Assembly (NCBI RefSeq): GCF_905220705.1
Contig: NZ_CAJNAT010000021.1
Coordinates: 1-64,000, forward strand
Origin: Paraburkholderia domus
GTDB taxonomy: Bacteria; Pseudomonadota; Gammaproteobacteria; Burkholderiales; Burkholderiaceae
Direction: 5' to 3'
DNA: 64,000 nt
Shown here: positions 51,707 through 60,668 of the stretch, piece by piece
Layout of the letters: every line of letters starts with the position of its first letter
How positions within the stretch are numbered: the stretch's first letter is position 1
Notes under the pieces: generated by a model
The model's database searches: none
What the model saw: the letters and a program-made list of their open reading frames with translations, nothing else
What the model was told of the DNA's origin: nothing
Program-made: the position numbers and the translations under genes

Positions 51707-51724
51707 ATTAATTCGGAGATTAAT
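51707..51724. promoter_or_regulatory. Putative TetR operator between efflux and TetR genes
   Basis: ATTAAT-TCGGAG-ATTAAT is an 18-bp inverted repeat in an AT-rich island. It lies 23 bp before the efflux gene and 36 bp before the TetR gene, which fits control of both by the TetR protein. Confidence 0.6.
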
Positions 51725-51760
51725 ATATGCGACATCGCGTCACTCGTCAAATTGAATGCA

Positions 51761-52540
51761 ATGGCAAGGATTCCGGCAGATGAACAGAAAGTGAAGAGCG
51801 CATCGCGCAGCACGGCCGCCGTCAAGGCGCGAAGGCTTGCGAAGCCTGCGACGTCTGCCGCCGCGGGTGAACCTGCGAGCGTTGCAACGCCCGCACCTGC
51901 ACGGCGCCCCGGCCGACCTTCGGGCTCGACGCGCGGGCCGGAGCAGCGTAGCCGCCTGCTGGACGCCGCGCTCACCTTGTTCGCCCGGCAGGGCATCGTC
52001 GACACCACACTCGGGGAGATCGCCCGCGAGGCGGGTTTCACGCCGGCGATGATGCATTACTACTTCAAGACGCGCGATCAACTGCTCGACGTGTTGATCG
52101 ATGAGCGTTTCGCTCCGCTGCGCGCGGGGCTCGGCGTGCCATTTCAGGAAAATCCCGACGACCCGGTGGCAGCAATAACGCTGCTTGCGCAGCGTTTGGT
52201 GCAGGTGGCGAGCGACAACCCGTGGTTTCCGTCGCTGTGGGTGCGTGAAGTGATCAGCGACGGCGGCCTGCTGCGCCAGCGCATGCATGAACGATTCGGC
52301 GACACGCATCAGAAGGCATCGCTGTCAGCCATCGCGCGCTGGCAGAAGGAAGGGCGCCTGAATGCGGGGCTGGAGCCGTCGCTGGTGTTCGTCACGCTGC
52401 TGGGGATGACGATCCTGCCGCTGGCCACCTCGAAGCTGTGGCGTAACGATCCCGCGCGGCGCAATATCGGCGGCGAGGAGATCGCCCGGCATGCGGTGGC
52501 CTTGCTGGTGCAGGGTATCGGTCCCGGCAAAACGAATTGA
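51761..52540 (+). CDS. TetR-family transcriptional regulator
   Basis: This 259-residue protein has a low-complexity Ala/Arg-rich N-terminal tail of about 60 residues with an RRPGRPSGS AT-hook-like stretch. A TetR DNA-binding domain follows (RSRLLDAALTLFARQGIVDTTLGEIAREAGFTPAMMHYYFKTRDQLL), then an all-helical ligand domain. It is the likely repressor of the divergent efflux gene. The ATG at 51761 starts the coding part; the open frame further upstream runs through the operator. Confidence 0.9.
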   Translation: MARIPADEQKVKSASRSTAAVKARRLAKPATSAAAGEPASVATPAPARRPGRPSGSTRGPEQRSRLLDAALTLFARQGIVDTTLGEIAREAGFTPAMMHYYFKTRDQLLDVLIDERFAPLRAGLGVPFQENPDDPVAAITLLAQRLVQVASDNPWFPSLWVREVISDGGLLRQRMHERFGDTHQKASLSAIARWQKEGRLNAGLEPSLVFVTLLGMTILPLATSKLWRNDPARRNIGGEEIARHAVALLVQGIGPGKTN

Positions 52541-52594
52541 CGGCGGTGGCGGATCTTTGCACAGGCGAGGCGTTCCGGCGCGATGCCGGCAGGT

Positions 52595-52621
52595 GCCCCG
52601 GCGGCGCCGGGGCTTTCTCTT
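52595..52621 (+). terminator. Terminator after the TetR gene
   Basis: GCCCCGGC and GCCGGGGC form an 8-bp GC stem with a three-base loop followed by TTTCTCTT, 55 bp after the TetR stop. Confidence 0.75.
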
Positions 52622-52624
52622 CAG

Positions 52625-54022
52625 TTATGGGCCGCGAGGAGCGTCGCGTTGCGGCGCCTGCGCGTGGAGCGCCGCCCGGAGTCTCTTCACCGCCGATGCG
52701 TCGACCGGCTCCGCCTGATTGCCCCAACTGCCACGCACGAACGTCAGCACGTCGGCAACCTGCTGATTGCTGAGCCGCCAGCCGAAATCCGGCATGGCGA
52801 GCGGCGCGGGCATCGCGGACGACGAGGGCATCGTCGAACCGGTCAGAACGATGTGAATCAGCGACGTCGGGTCAATCGCGTTGACCACAGGGTTGCCCGA
52901 CAGCGACGGGAAGGTCTGGCCGGCGCCCGTGCCGTCCGAGCGATGGCAGGCGTTGCAGTTGTCGAGATAGATCGCGGCGCCGCGCGCATGCAGGTCGCCG
53001 GCACGCAGCGCGCGTGTGGCGCTAGCGGCGTCGTTGGCGCTGATTGGGGGGCCGAGCGCGGTGTCTTCGGGCGTGAGGCTCTTCAGATACACCGCGATGG
53101 CTTTCAGGTCGGCGTCGCTCAGATGCTGCGTGCTGTCGTTCACCACTTCCGTCATGGCACCGAATGCCGCGGTATGGGCGCCGCGCCCTGTCTTCAGAAA
53201 CGCCACGAGTTCCGCTGTCGACCACCCTGCAAGCCCGGTGCCGAGTCCGTCGGCGAGCGTGGGCGCGTTCCAGCCGGCCAGCGTGGCGCCGCTCAGGTAG
53301 CGTTTGCCGTCCTGTTCGCTGAAGGCCTTTTCCTGACCTGTCGCGCCATGCGGCGTATGGCATGCGCCGCAATGGCCGAGCCCCTGCACGAGATAGGCGC
53401 CGCGATTCCACTCGACACTCTTTGACGGATCATCGCGGTAAGGCGTGTCGGCTTTCAGATACAGCAAATTCCAGCCGATCATCAACGCCCGCACGTTGAG
53501 CGGAAACGGCAACTGGTTCGGGCGGTCTGGCTGATTCACCGGCTCGATGCCGTTCATGAAATAGGCGTACAGCGCGTCCATGTCGTCATGCGACAGAATC
53601 CGGAACGACGGATAGGGCATTGCCGGATAGAGATGCCCGTTGCGTTTCGAAGTGCCGCGGCGCACCGCGTCGTCGAACGCCTGGAAGCTGTAGCCGCCAA
53701 TGCCGGTGTCTTTGTCGGGGGTGATGTTGGTGGAGTAGATCGTGCCGAACGGCGTCTCCATTGGCAGGCCGCCGGCGAATGGCTTGCCGCCCGGTGCAGT
53801 GTGGCACGCGGCGCAATCGCCCGCGCGAGCCAGATAGGCGCCGCGTTGCACGAGTGTGTGGGTTGCCGGTGTGTCTGGGGAGGGCGCGGTATCGGGCGGG
53901 ATATGAACCGTTGTGGTTGCAGCCGCCTGACCGTAAGTAGGGCGCGCCGCAGACAAAAGCGCCAACGATGTCGCCGCCGTGCAGACCGATATCACTGCTC
54001 GAAGCCGGAAAGAGTTTTTCAT
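52625..54022 (-). CDS. Tri-haem cytochrome c subunit of a GMC dehydrogenase
   Basis: This 465-residue exported protein has a signal peptide and three haem-attachment motifs: CAACH at 70-74, CGACH at 218-222 and CNACH near 356. This is the membrane-associated cytochrome c subunit of gluconate, sorbitol or alcohol dehydrogenases, passing electrons from the flavoprotein to ubiquinone or an oxidase in the periplasm. The ATG at 54022 has GAGGA about nine bases before it; a TTG six codons upstream overlapping the flavoprotein stop is a weaker choice. It is the third gene of the operon. Confidence 0.9.
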   Translation of the reverse strand: MKNSFRLRAVISVCTAATSLALLSAARPTYGQAAATTTVHIPPDTAPSPDTPATHTLVQRGAYLARAGDCAACHTAPGGKPFAGGLPMETPFGTIYSTNITPDKDTGIGGYSFQAFDDAVRRGTSKRNGHLYPAMPYPSFRILSHDDMDALYAYFMNGIEPVNQPDRPNQLPFPLNVRALMIGWNLLYLKADTPYRDDPSKSVEWNRGAYLVQGLGHCGACHTPHGATGQEKAFSEQDGKRYLSGATLAGWNAPTLADGLGTGLAGWSTAELVAFLKTGRGAHTAAFGAMTEVVNDSTQHLSDADLKAIAVYLKSLTPEDTALGPPISANDAASATRALRAGDLHARGAAIYLDNCNACHRSDGTGAGQTFPSLSGNPVVNAIDPTSLIHIVLTGSTMPSSSAMPAPLAMPDFGWRLSNQQVADVLTFVRGSWGNQAEPVDASAVKRLRAALHAQAPQRDAPRGP

Positions 54023-54036
54023 ACTCTGCGTCCTCG

Positions 54037-55815
54037 TCAAACGGCCAGCAGCGCGCCGGGGTTCTTCAGATAGCGCGTGCGAATCGCATGTGCCGCCCAG
54101 TACGCGAGTGCGCCGACCGTGCCGGTCGGGTTGTAAGAAAAATTTTGTGGGAACGCGCTGGCGCCGAGCACGAAAACGTTTGGCACGTCCCAGCTTTGCA
54201 GATACTTGTTGACCACGCTGCTGTCGGGGCGCTCGCCCATGATCGCGCCGCCCGTAGTGTGGGTGGTTTGATAGGGACGCACGTCGTATGGATCGCCGAT
54301 CTTCTTCGTGTTGATCACCAGTTGTTTCGGCTTCATTGCGCGGCCGATTTCCGCCGCGCGTCCGGTGGTGTATTGCGACATCCTGATATCGTTACTCTTC
54401 CAGTTGAAGGTCATGCGCAACAGCGGCTGGCCATAGGCGTCGCGATAGGTCGGATCGAGGTCAAGGAAATTGTCGCGATACGACATCACCGAGCCTTCGG
54501 TGCCGATGGTCATCGAATGCAGGTAGCTTTCCTTCAGCGCGCTTTTCCATTGCGCGCCCCATGACGGTGTACCCGGCGGCACCATGGCCTGCTGGATCGG
54601 CCTGCCGCCGGTGATATTGGCGGCCGTGTAGGCGCCGCCGATGAAGCCGAGCGGTCCATGGTCGAAGTTGTCGCCGTTGAATTCGTCGATTGCCTGGCCG
54701 CCCGCGCCCGAACCGGCGAACGGATTCAGGTACACGTTCTTATCGAAGAACAGCGAGACGCCACCATTCATCTGATACGCGTAGTTCTTGCCCACCGTTC
54801 CCTGGCCGGTTTGCGGATCGTAGGGGCGGCCGATCTTCGAGAGCAGCAGCAGGCGCACGTTGTGCATCTGGTACGCGCAGAGAACCACGAGGTCGGCAGG
54901 CTGTTCCACTTCGCGGCCCATGGCGTCGATGTAGGTGACACCTGTGGCTTTCTTGCCGGACGAATCGAGGTTCACGCGCGTCACATGCGCCTGCGTGCGC
55001 AATTCGAAGTTCGGCTTCTTGCGCAGCGCGGGGATGATGGTGGTCTGCGGCGACGCCTTCGAATACATGTAGCAGCCAAAGCGTTCGCAATAGCCGCAGA
55101 AATTGCATGCGCCGAGTTGCATGCCATACGGGTTGGTATAGGCCTGCGACGCATTCGACGAAGGCGAGGGAAACGGCTTGAAGCCGAGCGAGCGCGCTGC
55201 TTGCGCAAACAGTGCGGCGGGTAGGTTGTCTTTGAGCGGCGGCAACGGGTAGTCGCGCTTGCGCGGACTCTCGAAAGGATTACCCCCGGCGCCTGGCAGG
55301 CCGCCTAGATTGCCGGCTTTGCCCGACACGCCACATACGTATTCGAACTTGTCGTAGAACGGTTCGAGTTCGTCGTAGGTGATGCCCCAGTCCTGGATCG
55401 TCATGTCCTCGGGAATGAAGCGCTTGCCGTAGCGTTGTTCGTAGTGGCTGCGTAGCAGCAGGTCGCTGGCGGTGGCACGCCAGTGCATGCCGTTCCAGTG
55501 CGCACCGGCTCCGCCTACGCCGTTGCCGAGCAGGAACGAACCCAGTTGGCGGTAGGGCAGCGCCTCGTCTCGCGCGGTATGACGCACCGTGACGGTTTCG
55601 GTCGCCAGGTTCTGCATGAGGCCGTAGCGGATGCCGTAGGTCAGTTCGTCGGCAATGCGCGGGTAGGCGAAATCCGGGCTGGTGTCGCGCGCGGGGCCGC
55701 GTTCGAGCGCGAGGACGTCGAGGCCCGCCTCGGTGAGCTCCATCGCCATGATTGCACCGGTCCAGCCGAAGCCGACCAGTACGGCATCCACAGGTTTTTT
55801 TTTGATCGCAGCCAT
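54037..55815 (-). CDS. GMC oxidoreductase, flavoprotein subunit (gluconate 2-dehydrogenase type)
   Basis: This 592-residue FAD enzyme of the glucose-methanol-choline family has DAVLVGFGWTGAIMAMELTEAG as nucleotide-binding start (about 10-31). The GGAGAHWNGMHWRAT segment is characteristic of the membrane-bound gluconate/2-ketogluconate group. The C-terminal block has TTHTTGGAIMGE-PD and FPQN-S-NPTGT. It should oxidise a polyol, sugar acid or alcohol in the periplasm; the exact substrate is unknown. It has no signal peptide and would be co-exported with the Tat-bearing small subunit encoded just upstream. AAGGAG precedes the ATG. Confidence 0.9.
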   Translation of the reverse strand: MAAIKKKPVDAVLVGFGWTGAIMAMELTEAGLDVLALERGPARDTSPDFAYPRIADELTYGIRYGLMQNLATETVTVRHTARDEALPYRQLGSFLLGNGVGGAGAHWNGMHWRATASDLLLRSHYEQRYGKRFIPEDMTIQDWGITYDELEPFYDKFEYVCGVSGKAGNLGGLPGAGGNPFESPRKRDYPLPPLKDNLPAALFAQAARSLGFKPFPSPSSNASQAYTNPYGMQLGACNFCGYCERFGCYMYSKASPQTTIIPALRKKPNFELRTQAHVTRVNLDSSGKKATGVTYIDAMGREVEQPADLVVLCAYQMHNVRLLLLSKIGRPYDPQTGQGTVGKNYAYQMNGGVSLFFDKNVYLNPFAGSGAGGQAIDEFNGDNFDHGPLGFIGGAYTAANITGGRPIQQAMVPPGTPSWGAQWKSALKESYLHSMTIGTEGSVMSYRDNFLDLDPTYRDAYGQPLLRMTFNWKSNDIRMSQYTTGRAAEIGRAMKPKQLVINTKKIGDPYDVRPYQTTHTTGGAIMGERPDSSVVNKYLQSWDVPNVFVLGASAFPQNFSYNPTGTVGALAYWAAHAIRTRYLKNPGALLAV

Positions 55816-55816
55816 T

Positions 55817-56560
55817 TCAGTTCTCCTTGCCCATGACGCCGACCGGCTCGTACGGATACGGCCGGTTCTGGCCGACAAAGTCCAGGTAGTCGGCCCGCGC
55901 GCCGGGAAAGCCGATCATTTTCCAACTGCCCGCGTGCTTGTTGCCGCCGTGCACGGGGTCGGCGAGATAGCCTTCGATTGTGTTGGTGCGCAGGAACTCG
56001 AAGAAGGTTTTGGCATCGACGCCGATGAATTCGAGTTCGCCTCTGTCCAGTTGATGCAGAACGACATCCTGATCCAGATTACTTAGCTTGGCGAAATTAT
56101 TTCCATAGCGTGCTGCACACAGGGTATCGGTTTCGGCGATGCCGAGCCGATAGACTTCGCGCGGCGTAAGTCGTGATTGATAGCCGAACTGCGGCGCCGC
56201 CTGCGTGAATGGACCCTGCATGTACCAGCGCGCCGCATGGCCAAATTCGCTTTCCATCTGTCTGTCGATGAACACTGGAACGTCGAGTTCAAGTGCGCCC
56301 GGACCCGTGTCGTCCGAGGGAATCAGCCGTGCGACTGCGGCATGGATAAATGAAAATTCGGCCGCGCTGAAGTATCGAGGGCTGTAGTGTCTGCTAGCAG
56401 AATCCGGCGTGCCGGTTGGCGATGATTGCCCGGAATCGCACGCGGTGAGCGTGACAGCCGCAGGAAGCAATGCAGCCGATTTGAACATGAAGCGACGGCG
56501 TGAACTGGATGGCTGGCCGCTAGTTTGTTCGTCGATGAGATGTTGAGGATTTCTTTGCAT
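55817..56560 (-). CDS. Gluconate 2-dehydrogenase subunit 3 family protein, Tat signal
   Basis: This 247-residue small subunit has a twin-arginine signal (SRRRFMFKSAALLPAAVTLTAC) at about 20-41. The subunit-3 region follows (FSAAEFSFIHAAVARLIPSDD, GPGALELDVPVFIDRQM, GYLADPVHGGNKHAGSWKMIGFPG). It carries the folded flavoprotein through the Tat pathway. Its stop is followed after one base by the flavoprotein ATG, so the two are tightly coupled. The LTAC-D stretch could also be a lipobox, but Asp after the Cys makes this uncertain. Confidence 0.9.
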   Translation of the reverse strand: MQRNPQHLIDEQTSGQPSSSRRRFMFKSAALLPAAVTLTACDSGQSSPTGTPDSASRHYSPRYFSAAEFSFIHAAVARLIPSDDTGPGALELDVPVFIDRQMESEFGHAARWYMQGPFTQAAPQFGYQSRLTPREVYRLGIAETDTLCAARYGNNFAKLSNLDQDVVLHQLDRGELEFIGVDAKTFFEFLRTNTIEGYLADPVHGGNKHAGSWKMIGFPGARADYLDFVGQNRPYPYEPVGVMGKEN

Positions 56561-56713
56561 CGTACTTACCGATCATGTGGGAAACGATAAGTAGATGCGT
56601 CGAGAAAAGATTAAGTTCAATAGTTATGGTGTGCGAATTATCATTACGAAATGGTTTCGATAAAGAGATGGATTTTCTCTTGCGGGAGGTTTGCCTACCG
56701 GTGTAAAAAGGCG

Positions 56714-57436
56714 TTATTCATCCTTTGTTTTTTGCCGCCATGCCTCATACGCAGCCTTCGTTTTTTCATTCGGTGGGTATGTGCCGGGCAGGGCAGCGCC
56801 CTCACGAATACGCTCGGTGAGAAACGCTTCGAGTTGCTCCTGCTCAGCGGCGGCCTGTGCAACCTCGGCTGCCATTTTGAGTGGGATCACCACCACGCCG
56901 TCCGCATCGCCTACGATCACGTCGCCGGGAAACACGGCTACACCGCCGCAGCCGATCGGCACATTGATATCCACCGCATGGTGCCGGATCAGATTTGGCG
57001 GCGCGCTTGCTCCGGCACAGAACACTGGCATGCCGAGCGCGGCAATCGTCGTGCTGTCGCGCACCGGTCCGTCGGACACCATGCCCGCCACACCGCGCAC
57101 CTGCAACCGTTGCGAGAGGATCGAACCGAATGAGGCGCTGCCGCGCTCGCCGCGGCAATCCTGCACGAGCACATGGCCAGCCGGAATGGTTTCGACACAT
57201 TTGCGCTGTGCGTACTCGGGATCGGCAAATAGTTCGAGCACGTCGATGTCCTCCCGAGAGGGAATGTTGCGCAGCGTAAATGCCGGCCCGACCAGATTTG
57301 CGCCGCTGTGTGCGGCGAGCGGCGCGACGCCCTGCATGAACGTATTGCGCAAGCCGCGCTTGAACAACTGGGTGGTCAGCGTGGCGGTGCTGACATGACG
57401 GAGTGCTTCGAGCGTGGCGGAGTCGAGATCGGACAT
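56714..57436 (-). CDS. RraA-like / HMG aldolase-type protein
   Basis: This 240-residue protein of the RraA/MenG-like fold has GPAFTLRNIP, GHVLVQDCRGERGSASFGSILSQ (metal and acid site), RGVAGMVSDGPVRDS and FPGDVIVGDADGVVVIP. Relatives include 4-hydroxy-4-methyl-2-oxoglutarate aldolase/oxaloacetate decarboxylase and the RNase E inhibitor RraA. The extra C-terminal tail (AAYEAWRQKTKDE) fits the aldolase/decarboxylase-like group. The ATG at 57436 is used since sequence before it is not conserved. It stands alone, so its pathway is unknown. Confidence 0.85.
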   Translation of the reverse strand: MSDLDSATLEALRHVSTATLTTQLFKRGLRNTFMQGVAPLAAHSGANLVGPAFTLRNIPSREDIDVLELFADPEYAQRKCVETIPAGHVLVQDCRGERGSASFGSILSQRLQVRGVAGMVSDGPVRDSTTIAALGMPVFCAGASAPPNLIRHHAVDINVPIGCGGVAVFPGDVIVGDADGVVVIPLKMAAEVAQAAAEQEQLEAFLTERIREGAALPGTYPPNEKTKAAYEAWRQKTKDE

Positions 57437-57930
57437 GGTGTCGGGCGGCCTCAGATTGTGGTGGCAGCGAGATGGCGCATGTATGACGTGCTGCATCGCA
57501 GCGGCCGAGTGCCGCCGCTGCGCTCTCGCGCACACGATGATAGCGCCGCCCTGGATCGCGCGGCAGGCTCGCGCAACCGTTCCGATGCAGCAGCCAAACG
57601 GTGGCCAAACGGTGAAGTCGGCGAGGCACGAGACGTGCTACCTGACGGGTGGATGTGAACGCCGCGCAGGAACGTGCAGCAGTACCGGCGTCGCAAAAAA
57701 CATGAATATCAGGGAAGGCGCTGGGCGGGCAAGGCGGCGCACACGAGCTTGCAGCCGCCGCCACGGCGAATCGGGTGGTCGGCATCGGTCTGCCGGGGCG
57801 ATGGCGCCGAGGGCCGGTATTTCATCCGCGTGCAATTTTGGCGCGTTACTGTGCGCACGCGTTGCGCCCAGGCCATGTTTTACAATCGCGGGCCTGAATG
57901 CAACTCGACGCATGAAATCGAGTCGGAACC
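57437..57930. other. Intergenic, RraA-like gene to response regulator
   Basis: I see no gene in these 494 bp; several Arg-rich open frames look like composition artefacts. A TTTACAAT sequence at about 57879 could be a -10 element for the response regulator gene, 45 bp before its ATG. Confidence 0.4.
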
Positions 57931-58443
57931 ATGAACAGCAAACCCGTAGCCGCGCAAATCGGCGGCAAGCAGCAAGACAAAACGTTGGCCGCGTGTGACG
58001 GCCTAACCGGTTTCTTAGAGCAGCAACAGAACATGAACGGAGCATTGAGACTCGCTCAGGCCACGATCGTACTCGTCGAAGACGACCCGGATAGCCGGGA
58101 ATCACTGGCCTTGTTACTCGAGGCGGAAGGGGCGCATGTTGTCGCTGTGGCGGATGCGGAAGCGGGCGTCGAAGCGGCACTGCAACTGTTACCCGACGCT
58201 GTCGTGTGTGACCTCGAATTGCCGGCCATGGACGGTTTTTATCTGATCCAGCGGCTGCGCGATCACGAGATTCGCGGCGACCACGCGCCTTCGGTGGCCG
58301 TGGCGCTCACGGGCCATACCGACGACGCTTACCGCTTGCGCAGCATCGGCGAAGGCTTCCAGCATTTCATGACCAAGCCGGCCTCGCCGGAAGACCTCGT
58401 GACGTTGTTACACGACGCAATCGACGCCCGCGCTGCGGGCTGA
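57931..58443 (+). CDS. Receiver-domain-only response regulator
   Basis: This 170-residue protein has an unconserved 42-residue N-terminal tail and a full receiver domain. The acidic pocket is Glu50-Asp51-Asp52, the phosphorylation site is Asp94 (VVCDLELP), and the switch residues are Thr127 and Lys149 (TKPAS). There is no output domain, so it acts by protein contact, like CheY or hybrid-kinase relay partners. No sensor kinase gene is adjacent. A second possible start lies at 58033, but the first has a better context (GGAACC). Confidence 0.85.
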   Translation: MNSKPVAAQIGGKQQDKTLAACDGLTGFLEQQQNMNGALRLAQATIVLVEDDPDSRESLALLLEAEGAHVVAVADAEAGVEAALQLLPDAVVCDLELPAMDGFYLIQRLRDHEIRGDHAPSVAVALTGHTDDAYRLRSIGEGFQHFMTKPASPEDLVTLLHDAIDARAAG

Positions 58444-58450
58444 GGTTTTT
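58426..58450 (+). terminator. Terminator at the end of the response regulator gene
   Basis: GCCCGC and GCGGGC pair around GCT at the very end of the coding region, followed after five bases by TTTTT. Confidence 0.55.
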
Positions 58451-58482
58451 CGCGGGCGGGTGGCGGTTTTTGTCCGCCGCTG

Positions 58483-59061
58483 TCATTTGGCGGCGGCGAC
58501 CGGCGTTGCGGCACCGGCGCTGGCCGCTTCCGCTGCCTGACAGGCGGAACACAATCCCTTCAATTCGATTTCGTCGCTGGCAAGGCGATAGCCCGCGTCT
58601 TCGATTTGCGCGACGAGCGCCTGGCGCAGCTTGGGCTGATGCAGTTCGGTGACGTTGCCGCATTGCTGGCAGACCACCAGAATGCCGTGCTGGCACTGCG
58701 TCAGGTCGTGGCAGACCGTGAACGCATTGATCGATTCGATGCGGTGGACGAGCCCAGCCGAGAGCAGAAAGTCCAGCGCCCGGTAAACCGTGGGCGGCGC
58801 CGAGCCGGGATGGATCTGGCGCATGTCGTCGAGCAACGAATACGCCTTGGTGGCGCGCCCGGAATTCAGCAGCAATTCGAGCACTTTGCGGCGGATCGGC
58901 GTGAGTTTTTCGCCGCGTTCGCGGCAATATTCTTCCGCGAGAGTCAATGCGGCTTCTTGCGAATTACCGTGCCCAAGGTGTATTTGCTCCGGCTCATGAT
59001 GAGGAGCGGAGGCGGCAAGGGTGGCTTGGTCGGCGGTCGCGGCGGGCTTGGCGGTCTTCAT
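58483..59061 (-). CDS. zur: Zinc uptake regulator, Fur family
   Basis: This 192-residue Fur-family repressor has a winged helix at about 52-110 (KLTPIRRKVLELLLNSGRATKAYSLLDDM, APPTVYRALDFLLSAGLVHRI) and the C-terminal structural zinc site, CQQC at 131-134 with CSAC at 171-174. FTVCHDLTQCQHG in the metal region is typical of Zur rather than Fur. It represses zinc uptake genes when zinc is plentiful. The ATG at 59061 is chosen; the extension upstream to 59145 is not conserved. No zinc transporter genes are in the window. Confidence 0.85.
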   Translation of the reverse strand: MKTAKPAATADQATLAASAPHHEPEQIHLGHGNSQEAALTLAEEYCRERGEKLTPIRRKVLELLLNSGRATKAYSLLDDMRQIHPGSAPPTVYRALDFLLSAGLVHRIESINAFTVCHDLTQCQHGILVVCQQCGNVTELHQPKLRQALVAQIEDAGYRLASDEIELKGLCSACQAAEAASAGAATPVAAAK

Positions 59062-59158
59062 GGGTCGATTATAAAGGCCATCGGGCTTCGCTGTGCCGGT
59101 GTCCGGTGCGCCTGCCGCGCGCGGCAGAGCGCCGCCGCGAGGCATAAGGCTGCCGGAC

Positions 59159-59785
59159 TCAGTCGAGCTTCACCGCAAAGCCGCGCTGCACGCCGGGCCG
59201 CGCGAACAGCGCCGCGTACCAGCGTTGCACGTTCGGATAAGTGGCGAGGTCCACTTTGTGCCGTTCGTGACGCCATGCCCAGCCAAGAATCGCGAAATCC
59301 GCCACCGACAATTCCCCCGCCACAAATTCCGTTTGCGCGAGGCGCCGGTCGAGCACGCCATACAAACGGTGGGTTTCGTCCGAATAGCGCTTGAGGCCAT
59401 AGGCGCGGTCGGCGGCCGACTCGAGCGCGGCGAAGTGGTGCACCTGACCCGGTATCGGCCCGAAACCGCCCATTTGCCACATCAGCCACTCGAGCACCGG
59501 GACGCGTTCGCGCAGCGTCTTCGGCAGGAATTTGCCCGTTTTTTCGGCGAGATACAGCAACACTGCACCGGACTCGAAGACGCTGATCGGCTGGCCGTCG
59601 GGCCCATCCGTATCGACGATCGCGGGAATCCTGTTGTTTGGGCTGATGCGCAGAAAATCAGGCTGGAACTGATCCCCACGGCCAATGTTGACCGGCTGCA
59701 CCGTGTAGGGCAGTTCCATTTCTTCGAGCGCGACGCTGACCTTGCGGCCGTTCGGCGTGCCCCATGCGTAGAGGGTGATCGACAT
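59159..59785 (-). CDS. Glutathione S-transferase, YfcG/Nu-like
   Basis: This 208-residue GST has a thioredoxin-like N-terminal domain (YAWGTPNGRKVSVALEE with Thr-Pro-Asn at the active site, NNRIPAIVD, VFESGAVLLYLAEK) and an all-helical C-terminal domain (VLEWLMWQMGG-GPIPGQVHHF, AGELSVADFAI). The TPNGRK start is that of YfcG/Ure2-type enzymes, which reduce disulfides with glutathione. It follows another GST gene by 21 bp on the same strand, so both probably share a transcript. Confidence 0.9.
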   Translation of the reverse strand: MSITLYAWGTPNGRKVSVALEEMELPYTVQPVNIGRGDQFQPDFLRISPNNRIPAIVDTDGPDGQPISVFESGAVLLYLAEKTGKFLPKTLRERVPVLEWLMWQMGGFGPIPGQVHHFAALESAADRAYGLKRYSDETHRLYGVLDRRLAQTEFVAGELSVADFAILGWAWRHERHKVDLATYPNVQRWYAALFARPGVQRGFAVKLD

Positions 59786-59806
59786 GTCGGATGGCCGCAG
59801 GGTGGC

Positions 59807-60433
59807 TTACGTCAGCGGGAAATCGATGTATTTCTTGAACCCCGGGCGCGTCGCAATCCGCGAATACCAGCGCTCCAGATTCGGCAGCGGGGGACGTTCG
59901 ACGCCATCCAGCCCGAACCAGCGTTTCGCGTACGCGCCGATCACGATATCGGCGAGCGTGAACTTCTCGCCTTCGAGGAAGAAGCGGCCTTGCAGATGGT
60001 TGTCGAGCAGGCGCCACTGCAGCGTGACCGCGCTGAAGTCGGTGGCGAGTTTGGCGGCGTCGCGCTCGGCGGCGGGCGTGCGCACGAGGGCCCAGAACAC
60101 AGGCTTTTCCGCGGGCTGCAGCGTGGTGAGCGACCAGTCGAGCCAGCGATCGATGCTGGAGCGCAGTTTCGGCTCGGACGGATACAGGAGGCTCGATTCA
60201 CCGTATTGCAGCACCAGATAGCGCAGGATCGAGCTCGATTCCCACAGCACGAAGTCGTCGTCGACCAGCGTCGGAATCTTGCCAGTCGGGTTCATTGCCA
60301 GATAGTCGGGTTCGTTGTTGCGGCCGAATTGCAGGCCAGCGTCGATGCGTTCATACGGCAGCACCAGTTCGTCACAACACCACAAGACTTTCTGTACGTT
60401 GACCGAGTTGGTGCGTCCCCAGATCGTAATCAT
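59807..60433 (-). CDS. Glutathione S-transferase
   Basis: This 208-residue GST has ITIWGRTNSVNVQKVLWCCDEL at the start with Ser/Asn in the active-site loop, then NPTGKIPTLVDDDF and ESSSILRYLV (glutathione-binding), and the C-terminal FTLADIVIGAYAKRW-GL. This pattern fits the beta/theta-like GSTs of Burkholderia. AAGGA precedes the ATG at 60433. It forms a pair with the next GST gene. Likely a detoxification role; substrate unknown. Confidence 0.9.
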   Translation of the reverse strand: MITIWGRTNSVNVQKVLWCCDELVLPYERIDAGLQFGRNNEPDYLAMNPTGKIPTLVDDDFVLWESSSILRYLVLQYGESSLLYPSEPKLRSSIDRWLDWSLTTLQPAEKPVFWALVRTPAAERDAAKLATDFSAVTLQWRLLDNHLQGRFFLEGEKFTLADIVIGAYAKRWFGLDGVERPPLPNLERWYSRIATRPGFKKYIDFPLT

Positions 60434-60668
60434 CCGGCAAATCCTTTTTTTTACATTTACGGTTGGCAAGCCGCGCGAGGCGCGCGGCGTTCAGCCAGTA
60501 ACGATACACGATGCGCATGGGTTTGCGCGCCGCCAGCCTGCAATCTGCCGCGTGAAGTGCGGCCCGAAGCGTGTTCCCCATCGAGGTCCGCAGGGCACCC
60601 GAACCGCCATGCCGGCAACGCGCGGGCGTTGCGTACAATGGGCGCAACCGAATATGACGAGGCACCGC

